Part shown: positions 42,361-50,726 of the stretch, piece by piece
Position numbering within the stretch: the first letter of the stretch is position 1
Layout: each line of letters opens with the position of its first letter
Assembly (NCBI GenBank): GCA_023388605.1
Contig: JAEWFX010000021.1
Span: 1 to 50,782, forward strand
Direction: 5' to 3'
DNA length: 50,782 bases
Source: Bacillota bacterium
GTDB lineage: Bacteria; Bacillota; Clostridia; Saccharofermentanales; DTU023
Translations under genes and position numbers: made by a program
The notes under the pieces: generated by a model
Seen by the model: only the letters and a program-made list of their open reading frames with translations
Told to the model about the DNA's origin: nothing
Database searches by the model: none

Positions 42361-43239
42361 ATGCGTAGACTAGCCATCATCGAGAGAGATAGAGAATTTA
42401 GCGAAGCACTGAAAAAGCATCTTACAACTAAACTCTTAGGCTGGGAGATAGAGATATTACCACTGATCCCTCGTCGAGCCAATGAATACAATTATTTGAT
42501 CGTCGAAGAAAGCCTCTGCATGAAGTCATCTTTACAGAACATGACATCACGTAAGATTATTCTACTCAGCAAATCTTTGAATTGCTCTGATCCTGCTAGG
42601 CTATACCGCATCAAGCGTGATCTCAAAATCACTGAAATAGCTGCTTCTATTATCCGTTATATCACAGATCAAAACACAGGTAATGACCACCCCTTGATCT
42701 TGCTCAACACTTTTGAAGCACATCTGCGTCTAACACATCGCTCCATGCTCTTAAGAGACTATGCTAAAGCTGAATACCAGATATTTTACCTTCCTTTAAT
42801 GCCGCTTTATCGCATACCCTTCGCCTTGCAACAGACTAAGACTGGAGGTGGTATCGCAGATTTTTTGCTGAAGCTAGACTGTGGTCTAGACTGTGATTGG
42901 CCTGATTTTGCAGAATGTTTTGAAGATTTGGATATATTGCGTCTGCCAAAACTCGATTGCGGCTTAGAAGATCTCTGTAATCTTTCTGATCAACTATTGC
43001 ATAGATTGATTAAATTATTCCGAGAACTGGTCAAGTATCAAAAGAAACCTACTCTAGGCCTGATCGAAACCTCTGACATTTCGCTCAAAAAAGTACAACA
43101 GATCTCTAATCTAGTCGACCGATGGTACAGCGATGTCCCGAATAATCTTAGTTTCGGCTCACAGATAGCGAGACGTGAGATGGCTTCTATCATAGCCAAC
43201 CTGCCACAACATACCGTGTTCACAGATATTTCAGCTTGA
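42361..43239 (+). CDS. CpaE/TadZ-like protein without a Walker A motif, first gene of the tad locus
   Basis: Position just before tadA and overall layout suggest a TadZ/CpaE relative, which places the pilus machine in the cell. The first 100 residues alternate strands and helices like a receiver domain (RRLAIIERDREF, YNYLIVEES, RKIILLSK). The second part begins PLILLNTFEAHLRLTH and has GGGIADFLLKLD, resembling the degenerate ATPase part of Gram-positive CpaE-like proteins. No deviant Walker A (KGGxGKT) is present and the receiver Asp is not convincing, so nucleotide hydrolysis is unlikely. GAGGAGG precedes ATG 42361. The family call is tentative. Confidence 0.6.
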   Translation: MRRLAIIERDREFSEALKKHLTTKLLGWEIEILPLIPRRANEYNYLIVEESLCMKSSLQNMTSRKIILLSKSLNCSDPARLYRIKRDLKITEIAASIIRYITDQNTGNDHPLILLNTFEAHLRLTHRSMLLRDYAKAEYQIFYLPLMPLYRIPFALQQTKTGGGIADFLLKLDCGLDCDWPDFAECFEDLDILRLPKLDCGLEDLCNLSDQLLHRLIKLFRELVKYQKKPTLGLIETSDISLKKVQQISNLVDRWYSDVPNNLSFGSQIARREMASIIANLPQHTVFTDISA

Positions 43240-43249
43240 AGGTAACAAT

Positions 43250-44443
43250 ATGTATAGTCAACCTTCGCATTTAAAAAATTTGAGCTATAAAGACAGGCAA
43301 ATCTTGATTGAGATTCTGATCAATCGCAGCACGCATCTGGACAGAATGAGTGATGCTCAGCTGAAGCATCAGATCACTCAGCTATTGATCGAAAAATACA
43401 GTAGGCATCGCCTGTCATTAGCAGAGCGGAAGAATTTTACCAAACAGATATTCGATTCCATCCGTGGTTTTGATATATTGCAAAAATTGCTCGACAATCC
43501 GCGTATAACTGAAATCATGGTCAATGGCCCCGAACATATCTACATCGAAGAAAATGGCCGCCTTTCGTTGACGCCTCTGCGTTTTGAAGATCGCAATCAC
43601 TTAGTGCAGGTCATCTGTCGTTTCTTTGGTCGTGCCAATAAATTGATCAATGAAACTTCGCCTATAGCCGGTATGCGTCTGGCAGATGGCTCTCGCATAC
43701 ATGCTGTTCTACCACCAGCGGCACCTGATGGGCCTTGTCTGAGCATCCGTCGTTTTACAGGCATAAAGCCAGACCTCAATTCCTTGATAGCCTGCGGCAC
43801 CATCGATCAAGAGGCTGCTAAGTTTTTGGTCGACTCGGTGAGAAATAAACAGAGCATCTTTGTCAGCGGCGGTACTGGCACGGGCAAAACTACTTTTCTC
43901 AACGCTCTATCCGCTTTTATACCTAAGCAAGAGCGCATAATCACTATAGAGGATTCGCCCGAATTAGATCTCAAGCTGGACAATGTCGTGCGCCTAGAAT
44001 CACGGCCAGCTGGTCCCTCCGGACAAGGAGAAGTCAGTTTAGAAAGTCTGATCAAATCATCTCTGCGTCTCCGTCCAGATCGTATTATCGTCGGTGAAAT
44101 CAGGGGTGGTGAAGCTCTTGAAATGATACAAGCTATGAGCACTGGTCACCCAGGCAGTATGTCAACTGGTCACGGCAACAGTTGTCAGGAGATGGTCGAA
44201 CGTATCTGTCTCCTAATGTTGATGAATTCTCATCTGCCCTGGGACGCTGTGCGACGTCTGACCGCATCTGCACTCGATCTCGTCGTACAACTGGAACGTC
44301 TACCCAATGGTCAGCGCATCGTCAGAGAGATATCACGTCTTGATGGTTACAAACAACAACAACTACTATTCACTCCGCTTTTTATCAGACGCGATCAACG
44401 ATTAGTGCTTGTAGATAAATGCAATACAAAATTAGAAGGTTAA
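43250..44443 (+). CDS. tadA: Tad pilus assembly ATPase TadA (CpaF)
   Basis: This cytoplasmic hexameric secretion ATPase drives assembly of Flp/type IVb pili. The N-terminal domain includes LLDNPRITEIMVNGPEHIYIEE, the hallmark of CpaF/TadA, and ADGSRIHAVLPP. Walker A is GGTGTGKTT near residue 206, the Asp box is IITIEDSPEL, Walker B is RIIVGEIRGGEA near 281 and the His box is STGHPGSMSTGHG. The length of 397 is normal. GAAGG lies before ATG 43250, ten bases after the TadZ-like gene; tadBC starts two bases after its stop. Confidence 0.96.
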   Translation: MYSQPSHLKNLSYKDRQILIEILINRSTHLDRMSDAQLKHQITQLLIEKYSRHRLSLAERKNFTKQIFDSIRGFDILQKLLDNPRITEIMVNGPEHIYIEENGRLSLTPLRFEDRNHLVQVICRFFGRANKLINETSPIAGMRLADGSRIHAVLPPAAPDGPCLSIRRFTGIKPDLNSLIACGTIDQEAAKFLVDSVRNKQSIFVSGGTGTGKTTFLNALSAFIPKQERIITIEDSPELDLKLDNVVRLESRPAGPSGQGEVSLESLIKSSLRLRPDRIIVGEIRGGEALEMIQAMSTGHPGSMSTGHGNSCQEMVERICLLMLMNSHLPWDAVRRLTASALDLVVQLERLPNGQRIVREISRLDGYKQQQLLFTPLFIRRDQRLVLVDKCNTKLEG

Positions 44444-44445
44444 CT

Positions 44446-45966
44446 ATGTCAGTATCACTGAAGCAACAACTTAATCAATACGAAGGCTTACCCAGTATCG
44501 CTCTCAAAACCTTACTGCCTACAATGCTAATCAATTACTATGCTCAGCGCTGTTGGCAGATCGATAAACTACTCTATCTCAGTTTTGCTATCGGTTTTCT
44601 CCTGCTCTGGTGCGGTGTTAGTTGGTTCTTTTGGGGACGCTACCGCGAGCTTAAAACAGAACAATTTTTGATCTTTTTAGAATATTTAAGCGGTAAAGTA
44701 TCGGCAGGTCAAACTTTAGAGGCCGCCTTGATTTCAGCTCCTGACGATCTCGAACAGCAGCTCGGCGGTAATAGCAAGACCATCAAAGGTTTGGGTACTA
44801 TGCAGAGGATGCTATCTGCTCAAATCGATCTGGAGATCGTACTGAGACATACTGCCAAATTGTTTGGCAGCAGACATAGCCAAGTCTTTTTCAGCGTCAT
44901 ACCCTTCCTACGTCATTACGGCGGCAAACTCGAGGACTATGTGAGAGAAACTCATCGTTCACTCAGCGATGAAATGCGACTACAAAAAGTTATCGCTTCT
45001 GAACAGAGTGCCAAAAATTCTGAAGCTATGATGATGATCTTGATGCCCTTTGTATTTGCTGTGGTAATGAACCAACAAAAAGATTCAACCAACTCAGCGC
45101 TCTACACAGTACCTACTTTTCTGTACCTTGCCTCTACGCTAGTCGCAGCTATAACTCTGATCATTCTCAGCCACAATCTGATCGACAAAATCAAATTCAA
45201 ACCATATAAACTATCAATTAAGCAGGTTACCAATCCCTATCTTCTCTTATTATCGGACATTTTACTACGTCATTCACCGCTGCACTTCCACAACAAAATC
45301 GCACTTTATCTCAAACAAGTCTCAGAGAATAAGCAACAGGTCTGGCCACGCTATGTACGCAAAAAAATATCGTTCTTTGCACTCGGCTTAGTGCTTGCCT
45401 TACCTGGCTTGATACTACCTGCTAAACCTCAGTGGCAATGTTTGGCGCTACCCATCCTCTTCACATTGCTACAAGATATGGAGATCATTCGACTATATCG
45501 ACAGCAGCAACTTTGCTACAACCTCAGCTATCCTACGCTACTCGCTCTTCTCTCCAATCTTTTGCACAGTGGACTCACCTTGACTAAGAGTCTGAGCCTG
45601 ATCTTTGAATCCTTCGACTACACACAGTATCCGGTGCTTCGTCAAGATCTCAATCTTTTACGCCAAAAAATAGAGAGTGGCATAACAGCTAGGAATGCTC
45701 TTTTGGCACTGAGCGAAAAAATCAGCCGAACCGAAATTGTTTCTTCACTTCACTTGATGGCACGCTACGATCGCGATGGCGGCAATGAACTTTTAGAGAT
45801 ATTGAATTTACAGACAACTACCAGCCGTGATCTGTACAAGGACTCCATGCGCAAGCGTCTACAACAACGCGGACTTCTACTCCTACTACCTATGAGCCTA
45901 GACCTCGCCATCGTTATGATCACTGCAATTTTACCGGCTTTGAGCGCTTTTCATTCAGCTTTTTGA
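44446..45966 (+). CDS. Fused TadB-TadC inner-membrane platform protein
   Basis: Tad systems normally have two T2SF-domain membrane proteins, TadB and TadC, of about 300 residues each. Here one chain of 506 residues contains two such domains. Residues 30-240 hold a helix pair, LEYLSGKVSAGQTLEAALI, FFSVIPFLRHYGGKLEDYV and a helix pair after EAMMMILMPFVFAVVM. Residues 300-506 hold a second set: ALVLALPGLIL, LALLSNLLHSGLTLTKSLSL, ARYDRDGGNELLEIL and the final LLLLPMSLDLAIVMITAIL. The intra-molecular pair would form the platform for TadA. ATG 44446 follows AGAAGG; an in-frame ATG at 44419 lies inside tadA and is rejected. Confidence 0.85.
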   Translation: MSVSLKQQLNQYEGLPSIALKTLLPTMLINYYAQRCWQIDKLLYLSFAIGFLLLWCGVSWFFWGRYRELKTEQFLIFLEYLSGKVSAGQTLEAALISAPDDLEQQLGGNSKTIKGLGTMQRMLSAQIDLEIVLRHTAKLFGSRHSQVFFSVIPFLRHYGGKLEDYVRETHRSLSDEMRLQKVIASEQSAKNSEAMMMILMPFVFAVVMNQQKDSTNSALYTVPTFLYLASTLVAAITLIILSHNLIDKIKFKPYKLSIKQVTNPYLLLLSDILLRHSPLHFHNKIALYLKQVSENKQQVWPRYVRKKISFFALGLVLALPGLILPAKPQWQCLALPILFTLLQDMEIIRLYRQQQLCYNLSYPTLLALLSNLLHSGLTLTKSLSLIFESFDYTQYPVLRQDLNLLRQKIESGITARNALLALSEKISRTEIVSSLHLMARYDRDGGNELLEILNLQTTTSRDLYKDSMRKRLQQRGLLLLLPMSLDLAIVMITAILPALSAFHSAF

Positions 45967-46064
45967 CCTATGTAAATTACCTAGCTATGTCTCATCGTTA
46001 AAACTGTCTTTTCGCCTACGGGCTGAAAATACTAAGTCAGCAAATCTAGAGAAAGGAGAAACTT

Positions 46065-46253
46065 ATGAAACTTGCCTATCTGTACGAAAATAATTATCTG
46101 GCTGCAGACAAGAGACATGAAGCAGGTCTCGGTACTTTAGAAATAGTCTTGATTATCTCAGTATTAATTGCAGCAGCATTGATTTTTCGCAATCAACTAT
46201 TGGAATTCGCCAATGTTCTGATGCAAAAAGTATTTGACCATTCAATCATCTAA
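46065..46253 (+). CDS. flp: Flp-type (type IVb) pilin
   Basis: This 62-residue prepilin has a hydrophilic, charged leader (residues 1-22), a processing site near AGLG, then TLEIVLIISVLIAAALIF, a single hydrophobic helix with the early Glu needed for pilin assembly, and a short polar end. The GLGTLEIVLII form fits the Gram-positive Flp1-like pilins. AAGGAG precedes ATG 46065. The 98-base gap before it is the only sizeable gap in the locus. That gap contains a small GCC/GGC hairpin near 46010-46032, which could adjust pilin expression. No prepilin peptidase (TadV/CpaA) gene is in the window. Confidence 0.85.
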   Translation: MKLAYLYENNYLAADKRHEAGLGTLEIVLIISVLIAAALIFRNQLLEFANVLMQKVFDHSII

Positions 46254-46263
46254 AGGAGTAACA

Positions 46264-47322
46264 ATGCAGGCGACAGCAAGCACCCTAAATTTTCGTTGCG
46301 GAGTAAAACCATCCTTAAATTGCTCTAGGGCACAAGCCCTGATCAGCAATACACAAGACGGGGGAATCCCTCTTCGTCTAAACGAACAAACTGGCAAACT
46401 GATACTGCAAGCGAAACTCAATCCAGCTTATAGTTTGGGCTACACCTATACCAAACATCCTGAACTATTTCAGAAATCTAAATTCCTGCAGGATCTACTG
46501 GTCGCCATCACCAATTCGCTGGGTCTGCTCTCAGCAAAAGGTCTCTCCATCGATCTGAATCTGTTGAACACAGATACAGTAGAGATATATGAGGCTCAGC
46601 TTGGTCTGCGCTGTCGCCTGCTCTGTTTGCCCATCGATACATTCGAATTGCAATTGCCAGCACAATTCATCAACTCTACGCCACTCAAACAGTTTTTATT
46701 TGAAAAAATATATATGGAAAATCCAAAAGATCAACGTCGCTGGCAGAATCTACTCAGTCGTTGGTGGAACGCCATCGAAAAGGCTGATTACATCACTGCC
46801 GAAAAATTATTGATGGCTGGCTTCGATAGACAAAAAATAGTGAACAAGAAAAACAAAGCAAAAACGAAGTCTAAACCGTCCACAAAAAAATCTAAAAAAG
46901 TAGAATCGCAACTATCACTACTCAAACAGATCAAACAGAAAATCCAAAATAATGATCTGCCTTTTGAACGCACCATACCAATCTCCCCCGAACAAGCTGA
47001 TTTCAGAGTTGCTCTGCTCAGCGAGTTTCAACCTGGTTCTGAGCAAGAAGATTTTGGCACTCGTGTCTTTATCTTAGTCGATGAATTCATCGTAGGGAGA
47101 GATCGTTTTGTCTGTGACTTAGTGCTGGAAGAATTGACCATCAGCAGGAGACACGCGCGAATTCTACGCTATGGCAGAAACTTTTTCATCGAGGATTTGG
47201 GGTCTGACAACAGCACTTATGTAGATGGACATAAGCTCAAAAAATTCGAAGAATTTTTATTGGAGGATCATTGCAGAATTCAATTCGGAGATCGAACTTT
47301 TTTCTTTTCGGTGGATGACTAA
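46264..47322 (+). CDS. DUF6382-like/FHA domain protein of the tad locus
   Basis: Residues 1 to about 175 resemble the N-terminal domain (DUF6382) often joined to FHA domains in clostridial pilus and stress loci (PAYSLGYTYTKHPELF, GLLSAKGLSIDLNLLN). A Lys/Ser-rich linker follows near 190-215 (KKNKAKTKSKPSTKKSKK). The C-terminal FHA domain has IVGRDRFVCDLVL, ISRRHARILRYG and DLGSDNSTYVDGHKL, which contain the phosphothreonine-binding Arg, Ser, His and Asn. It suggests control of the pilus by Ser/Thr phosphorylation. AAAGGAG lies five bases before ATG 46264; an upstream in-frame TTG at 46234 is inside flp and is rejected. Its end overlaps the convergent methyltransferase gene. Confidence 0.83.
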   Translation: MQATASTLNFRCGVKPSLNCSRAQALISNTQDGGIPLRLNEQTGKLILQAKLNPAYSLGYTYTKHPELFQKSKFLQDLLVAITNSLGLLSAKGLSIDLNLLNTDTVEIYEAQLGLRCRLLCLPIDTFELQLPAQFINSTPLKQFLFEKIYMENPKDQRRWQNLLSRWWNAIEKADYITAEKLLMAGFDRQKIVNKKNKAKTKSKPSTKKSKKVESQLSLLKQIKQKIQNNDLPFERTIPISPEQADFRVALLSEFQPGSEQEDFGTRVFILVDEFIVGRDRFVCDLVLEELTISRRHARILRYGRNFFIEDLGSDNSTYVDGHKLKKFEEFLLEDHCRIQFGDRTFFFSVDD

Positions 47323-48647
47323 GAGTGTTTGAAATATTGGAACAAGGTGCACTCGATCATACCGTTATAGAGTTTACGTCTTTTGTCCGCACGTCGAACA
47401 ATCGCTTTTTCAAAATATTTATCCGCGGTGATAACTGAAACTCGAAAGGGGGTTTTAAGATTGATTTGACCATCATAGTAAAAACAAATATCAGCGATAG
47501 CACGGTGAATACACTTCATCTCTTCGGCAGTGCCGAGACGCTCAGCATAGGGAGGGTTTGCTACCAGCAAAATACGCTCTGCAGTCTCTAAGCTGGCATC
47601 AGGGAAATATTTTTGCTCGCTCATTTTGATGATATCGCCTTGGCGGAAGTTGACTAACTCTGAGACACCAGCATAGTGAGCATTTTTCTCCGCTTGTGCG
47701 ATATATTCAGCAGATATGTCGCTTCCCCACAATAAGCCACGCAGCTCTGTCAGTCGCTTCTGTTTTTGGGGATCACGCTCCTGATAGTAAAGCAATGACT
47801 TTTGCTTTAGTTGTTCACGTACTCGATCGAAGATGGCCTTGCCACAAATCTTCATCTTTTCAGCAGAGAAATGACGTTTGAGTCCTGGTGCGGTATCACT
47901 CAATATCAATGCTGCCTCGATGATAAAACTACCGACACCACAAACAGGATCCCAGAGTAGTTCACCTCGACTCAAGGTATTTTGAGGGAAATGTGCAAGA
48001 GAGAGTATAGCTGCTGCTAGGGTTTCACGGATGGGGGCGCTGTGGGTCAAACGTCGATAACCGCGTTTATGCAAGCCCTCACCACTGGTATCGAGAGCAA
48101 AGGTCAGACGATCATCGACCATAGCAAACTGCAAGCGATCAGTGCCTAGATCGTCATTTTCTGACCACCTGCCTTCAATGGTATATGTCTCTTTTTCGGG
48201 ACTGTGCTCCATCAGGCGACTGATAATGGCTTTTTTGATCAGTCGCTGCATGGCAGGCACACCGAAGAGCTGTGATTTACGTGAATAACCAGTGACTTCC
48301 AAGAAGTAACCCGGATCTAACACATCTTCCCAGGGTAAGCTGGCTGTAAAGTCAAACAGTTGATCAAAGTTGGTGATATCTGCTGATGCGAGTTCGACCA
48401 AAACACGCTCACAAGATCGAAGCGAGTAGTTCAGCAAGGCGATATTCGTAGACAGATCATCGCCCTCAGATAAAGTGAGTCGCACCAAACCATCTTGCAG
48501 GGTGATCTGTTCCGGGGCAAAACCTAACTGCAATAACTCACTGCGCGTAACAGCCTCAATACCGAACAATGTCGGCAACACCAAAGTGCGAAGCTCGAAA
48601 AACTTAAGGCTCTGATTGGACATCATCGGAGTCTGGTTGAACGACAT
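47319..48647 (-). CDS. THUMP-domain rRNA N2-guanine methyltransferase (RlmL/YpsC type)
   Basis: This cytoplasmic SAM-dependent enzyme is predicted to make m2G in 23S rRNA. An N-terminal ferredoxin-like part (LPTLFGIEAVTRSEL) and a THUMP domain (residues 60-170) bind RNA. The Rossmann domain has LWDPVCGVGSFIIEAALI (motif I), WGSDISAEYIAQAEKNA (motif II) and the catalytic motif IV VANPPYAERLG. HKRGYRRLTHSAPIRETLAAAIL before motif I is a family hallmark. The start is uncertain: ATG codons at 48647, 48626 and 48623 all lie inside the end of the VanW gene and none has a good ribosome site, so coupling by overlap is likely. Confidence 0.9.
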   Translation of the reverse strand: MSFNQTPMMSNQSLKFFELRTLVLPTLFGIEAVTRSELLQLGFAPEQITLQDGLVRLTLSEGDDLSTNIALLNYSLRSCERVLVELASADITNFDQLFDFTASLPWEDVLDPGYFLEVTGYSRKSQLFGVPAMQRLIKKAIISRLMEHSPEKETYTIEGRWSENDDLGTDRLQFAMVDDRLTFALDTSGEGLHKRGYRRLTHSAPIRETLAAAILSLAHFPQNTLSRGELLWDPVCGVGSFIIEAALILSDTAPGLKRHFSAEKMKICGKAIFDRVREQLKQKSLLYYQERDPQKQKRLTELRGLLWGSDISAEYIAQAEKNAHYAGVSELVNFRQGDIIKMSEQKYFPDASLETAERILLVANPPYAERLGTAEEMKCIHRAIADICFYYDGQINLKTPFRVSVITADKYFEKAIVRRADKRRKLYNGMIECTLFQYFKHS

Positions 48648-50439
48648 CAGGTTCTGGTTCTACTACAGTAGTAGTTGTAGTGGTCGTAGTCGTGGTGCTA
48701 TTAGGATCGGTGGTAGTAGTCGTCGCGGTCGGCTTAGTATGGCACTCAAACACGGCTGTATAAGGATCATAGTAGCTATCTGCCAGATACTCACGTCCGA
48801 CTTCTTCACCATCTTTATAGTAGGCTTTGTAAGTTGACCAAACAGAACCATCTTTTCTCTTGCGGATTTGTTTGATCTCACCTGGATTTAGATCCTTGTT
48901 TATCCTGTACTCAACCTTATCGTCAGCATAGACGTCTCTGACTTTTTCGCTGACTAATTCGATGGTGGCTCCATCTTTTACCGCCAGTCCGTAGATGGCG
49001 AATAAGGCGGAACCTTCTTCATCATCATAGTGAGTGTAGATGGCATACGGATATTCCGTGTTGTTGGCAATTCTAAGATCAGCCCAGTCTGCTACCATGG
49101 CATCTTGTCCGTAATTGGCATAGGAGATCATCTCTCCGTGATTATGACGTTCTACGATATCGAGGTCGGCTTTGAGAGCAGCTTGGTAGAGAACAGTGCT
49201 AGTCTGGCACAGACCACCACCTAACTCCAGATACGGTATACCATCTTCGACTGCGTAAGCTTCGGCATAACCGTTCTCTATAGTTTGTGGTCCGATCACA
49301 TCGTTATAGGATAAGGTAGCACCCGGCTCGATGATATAGCCTTGGAAAACTTCACAGGCACGACGTATATTTTTGTCGCGTCCTTCTGAACGATAGGGCA
49401 AGTATGTTATAGCTTCGCTGACAAAACCCAATTTCTCCTCTAAGTCAGCTGCCTTGACCTTAGGTTCACGATGCTCTTTGACAGGAATTTTGAACAGACC
49501 AGAGACGACTGTATTATTAGCTACCAAAGTCGGGAGATCGTTTTTCAGCTGATCATTATCGATCAAGACTTCGCTCTTATCAGGAGAGATAATAAACTTG
49601 CGATTGGTGGTATCAAAACCTGTGACCTTGGCATCGGCATATTTACTGTTATATTCCTTTGCCAGTGCTTGTACTACGTCATCGAGACGATCATTATCCA
49701 TCTGGTAAGAGTACGAAAGATTGATCGCTGGCAGTGGCTCTGAGGGTTTGGATTGCCAAAAGAAAGTGCGATGTTCCTTGGCTCGTTCTTCGTCCTTCTC
49801 CAGTGCCTGCTGAAAGATATTGTCGAGATTGAGCGTGACTCCTAGATCATAGATGGATTTAGGGTGTTTCTGTCCCTCAATCTCTATCTCAATATATTGT
49901 GCTCCCAAAAGCTCAGGTATTTTAGCATTCAACTTTTTGTCAAAAGCAGAGCGAGATAAGTTGCTGAGATCTATGTCTGCAAAAAAGGTTTGGTCGCCAG
50001 TTGTAGATTTCTGACTGTACGGCCACAAGATATAAACTGCCCCTAGCATCAAGATAAAGACAATCACGCTGGCTAACAGTCCGTAGTTGACGGGTGCAGA
50101 TTTCTTGTGTTTTTTCTTAGGCTGTGACTTATTAGCTGAGCTCTTTGCTTTGCTCTTAGTCTTGCTGAGACGTTTAGACTTGATATCTCTTTGGAGCTTC
50201 TTCAGCTTATTGCTGAAACTAATCTGCTCTACACTGCGTGTCTTTTTGCTAGTTTTTTTGGCTTTATTATCAGAGCTCTTCTTCGCTGATTTTGACTTAG
50301 CTATTTTCTGATGTAGATCTGTCTGACTATGTTGAAGCTTTCGATGTGCTTGTACGGCTACATCGAGTGGAGAAGATAGCGAAGTAAAAGGTACCTTTTT
50401 ACGCTCGTCAGTTTTGTTGGTTTTCTGCAAATCAGACAA
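48604..50439 (-). CDS. VanW-family surface protein with a long basic cytoplasmic segment and poly-Thr tail
   Basis: This single-pass membrane protein has its C terminus outside. Residues 1-120 are cytoplasmic and very rich in Lys and Ser (SKSAKKSSDNKAKKTSKK). One helix follows (YGLLASVIVFILMLGAVYIL). The outer part has a peptidoglycan-binding-4-like region (residues 150-320). A VanW domain then contains EPGATLSYNDVIG, GGGLCQTSTVLYQAAL and ERHNHGEM, followed by a G5-like stretch near 500-550. The tail is Thr-rich with a run of ten Thr and an acidic end without a sorting signal. TTG 50439 follows GGAGG by eight bases. VanW proteins are linked to cell-wall processes, but their reaction is unknown. 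Confidence 0.88.
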   Translation of the reverse strand: MSDLQKTNKTDERKKVPFTSLSSPLDVAVQAHRKLQHSQTDLHQKIAKSKSAKKSSDNKAKKTSKKTRSVEQISFSNKLKKLQRDIKSKRLSKTKSKAKSSANKSQPKKKHKKSAPVNYGLLASVIVFILMLGAVYILWPYSQKSTTGDQTFFADIDLSNLSRSAFDKKLNAKIPELLGAQYIEIEIEGQKHPKSIYDLGVTLNLDNIFQQALEKDEERAKEHRTFFWQSKPSEPLPAINLSYSYQMDNDRLDDVVQALAKEYNSKYADAKVTGFDTTNRKFIISPDKSEVLIDNDQLKNDLPTLVANNTVVSGLFKIPVKEHREPKVKAADLEEKLGFVSEAITYLPYRSEGRDKNIRRACEVFQGYIIEPGATLSYNDVIGPQTIENGYAEAYAVEDGIPYLELGGGLCQTSTVLYQAALKADLDIVERHNHGEMISYANYGQDAMVADWADLRIANNTEYPYAIYTHYDDEEGSALFAIYGLAVKDGATIELVSEKVRDVYADDKVEYRINKDLNPGEIKQIRKRKDGSVWSTYKAYYKDGEEVGREYLADSYYDPYTAVFECHTKPTATTTTTDPNSTTTTTTTTTTVVEPEPDVVQPDSDDVQSEP

Positions 50440-50504
50440 CTATATTCCCTCCACAAAGGATTAACATTTTCTACTTGTAAATATAACAGATATGCGCCTT
50501 ATAG

Positions 50505-50581
50505 TGGCGTCCACGAGAGGATTCGAACCTCCGACCCCTCGCTTAGGAGGCGAGTGCTCTATCCAGCTGAGCTACGTGGAC
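50505..50581 (-). tRNA. tRNA-Arg (anticodon CCT)
   Basis: On the minus strand a full cloverleaf is visible: acceptor GTCCACG/CGTGGAC, D-arm GCTC...GAGC, anticodon stem CTCGC/GCGAG with loop CTCCTAA (anticodon CCT, reading AGG) and T-arm GGTTCGAATCC. The discriminator is G and CCA is encoded. It has its own promoter upstream. No second tRNA is near, and there is no sign of an integrated element at its 3' end. Confidence 0.97.
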
Positions 50582-50592
50582 AACTAGAGTAG

Positions 50593-50621
50593 ATAATAGG
50601 TCAAATGTAGATCACTGTCTA
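50593..50621 (-). promoter_or_regulatory. Promoter of tRNA-Arg
   Basis: On the minus strand TAGACA (50616-50621) and TATTAT (50593-50598) are separated by 17 bases, 12 bases before the tRNA 5' end. Confidence 0.65.
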
Positions 50622-50668
50622 TAAATTACTAATTTAGGATATGCTAAGTCACCAAAATCAGAACAACA

Positions 50669-50700
50669 AAAAGCCAAGAGCAGTAGTTCTCTTGGCTTTT
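50669..50700 (-). terminator. Terminator of the partial gene at the right edge
   Basis: AAAAGCCAAGAG and CTCTTGGCTTTT form a 12-pair hairpin with an eight-base loop. The minus strand continues with a T-run (TTTTTGTTG), so it best serves the minus-strand gene whose stop lies about 27 bases upstream. Confidence 0.8.
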
Positions 50701-50726
50701 CTTTGTGTGCGTTTTAGATAGATATT

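Noticed and set aside
45967..46064. Terminator between tadBC and flp
   Set aside because: The small GCC/GGC hairpin is weak and lacks a T-run; it may affect mRNA processing but does not qualify as a terminator.
48660..48735. Short tandem repeat or CRISPR-like array
   Set aside because: The repetition is Thr-codon repeats within the VanW tail, in frame and without spacers.
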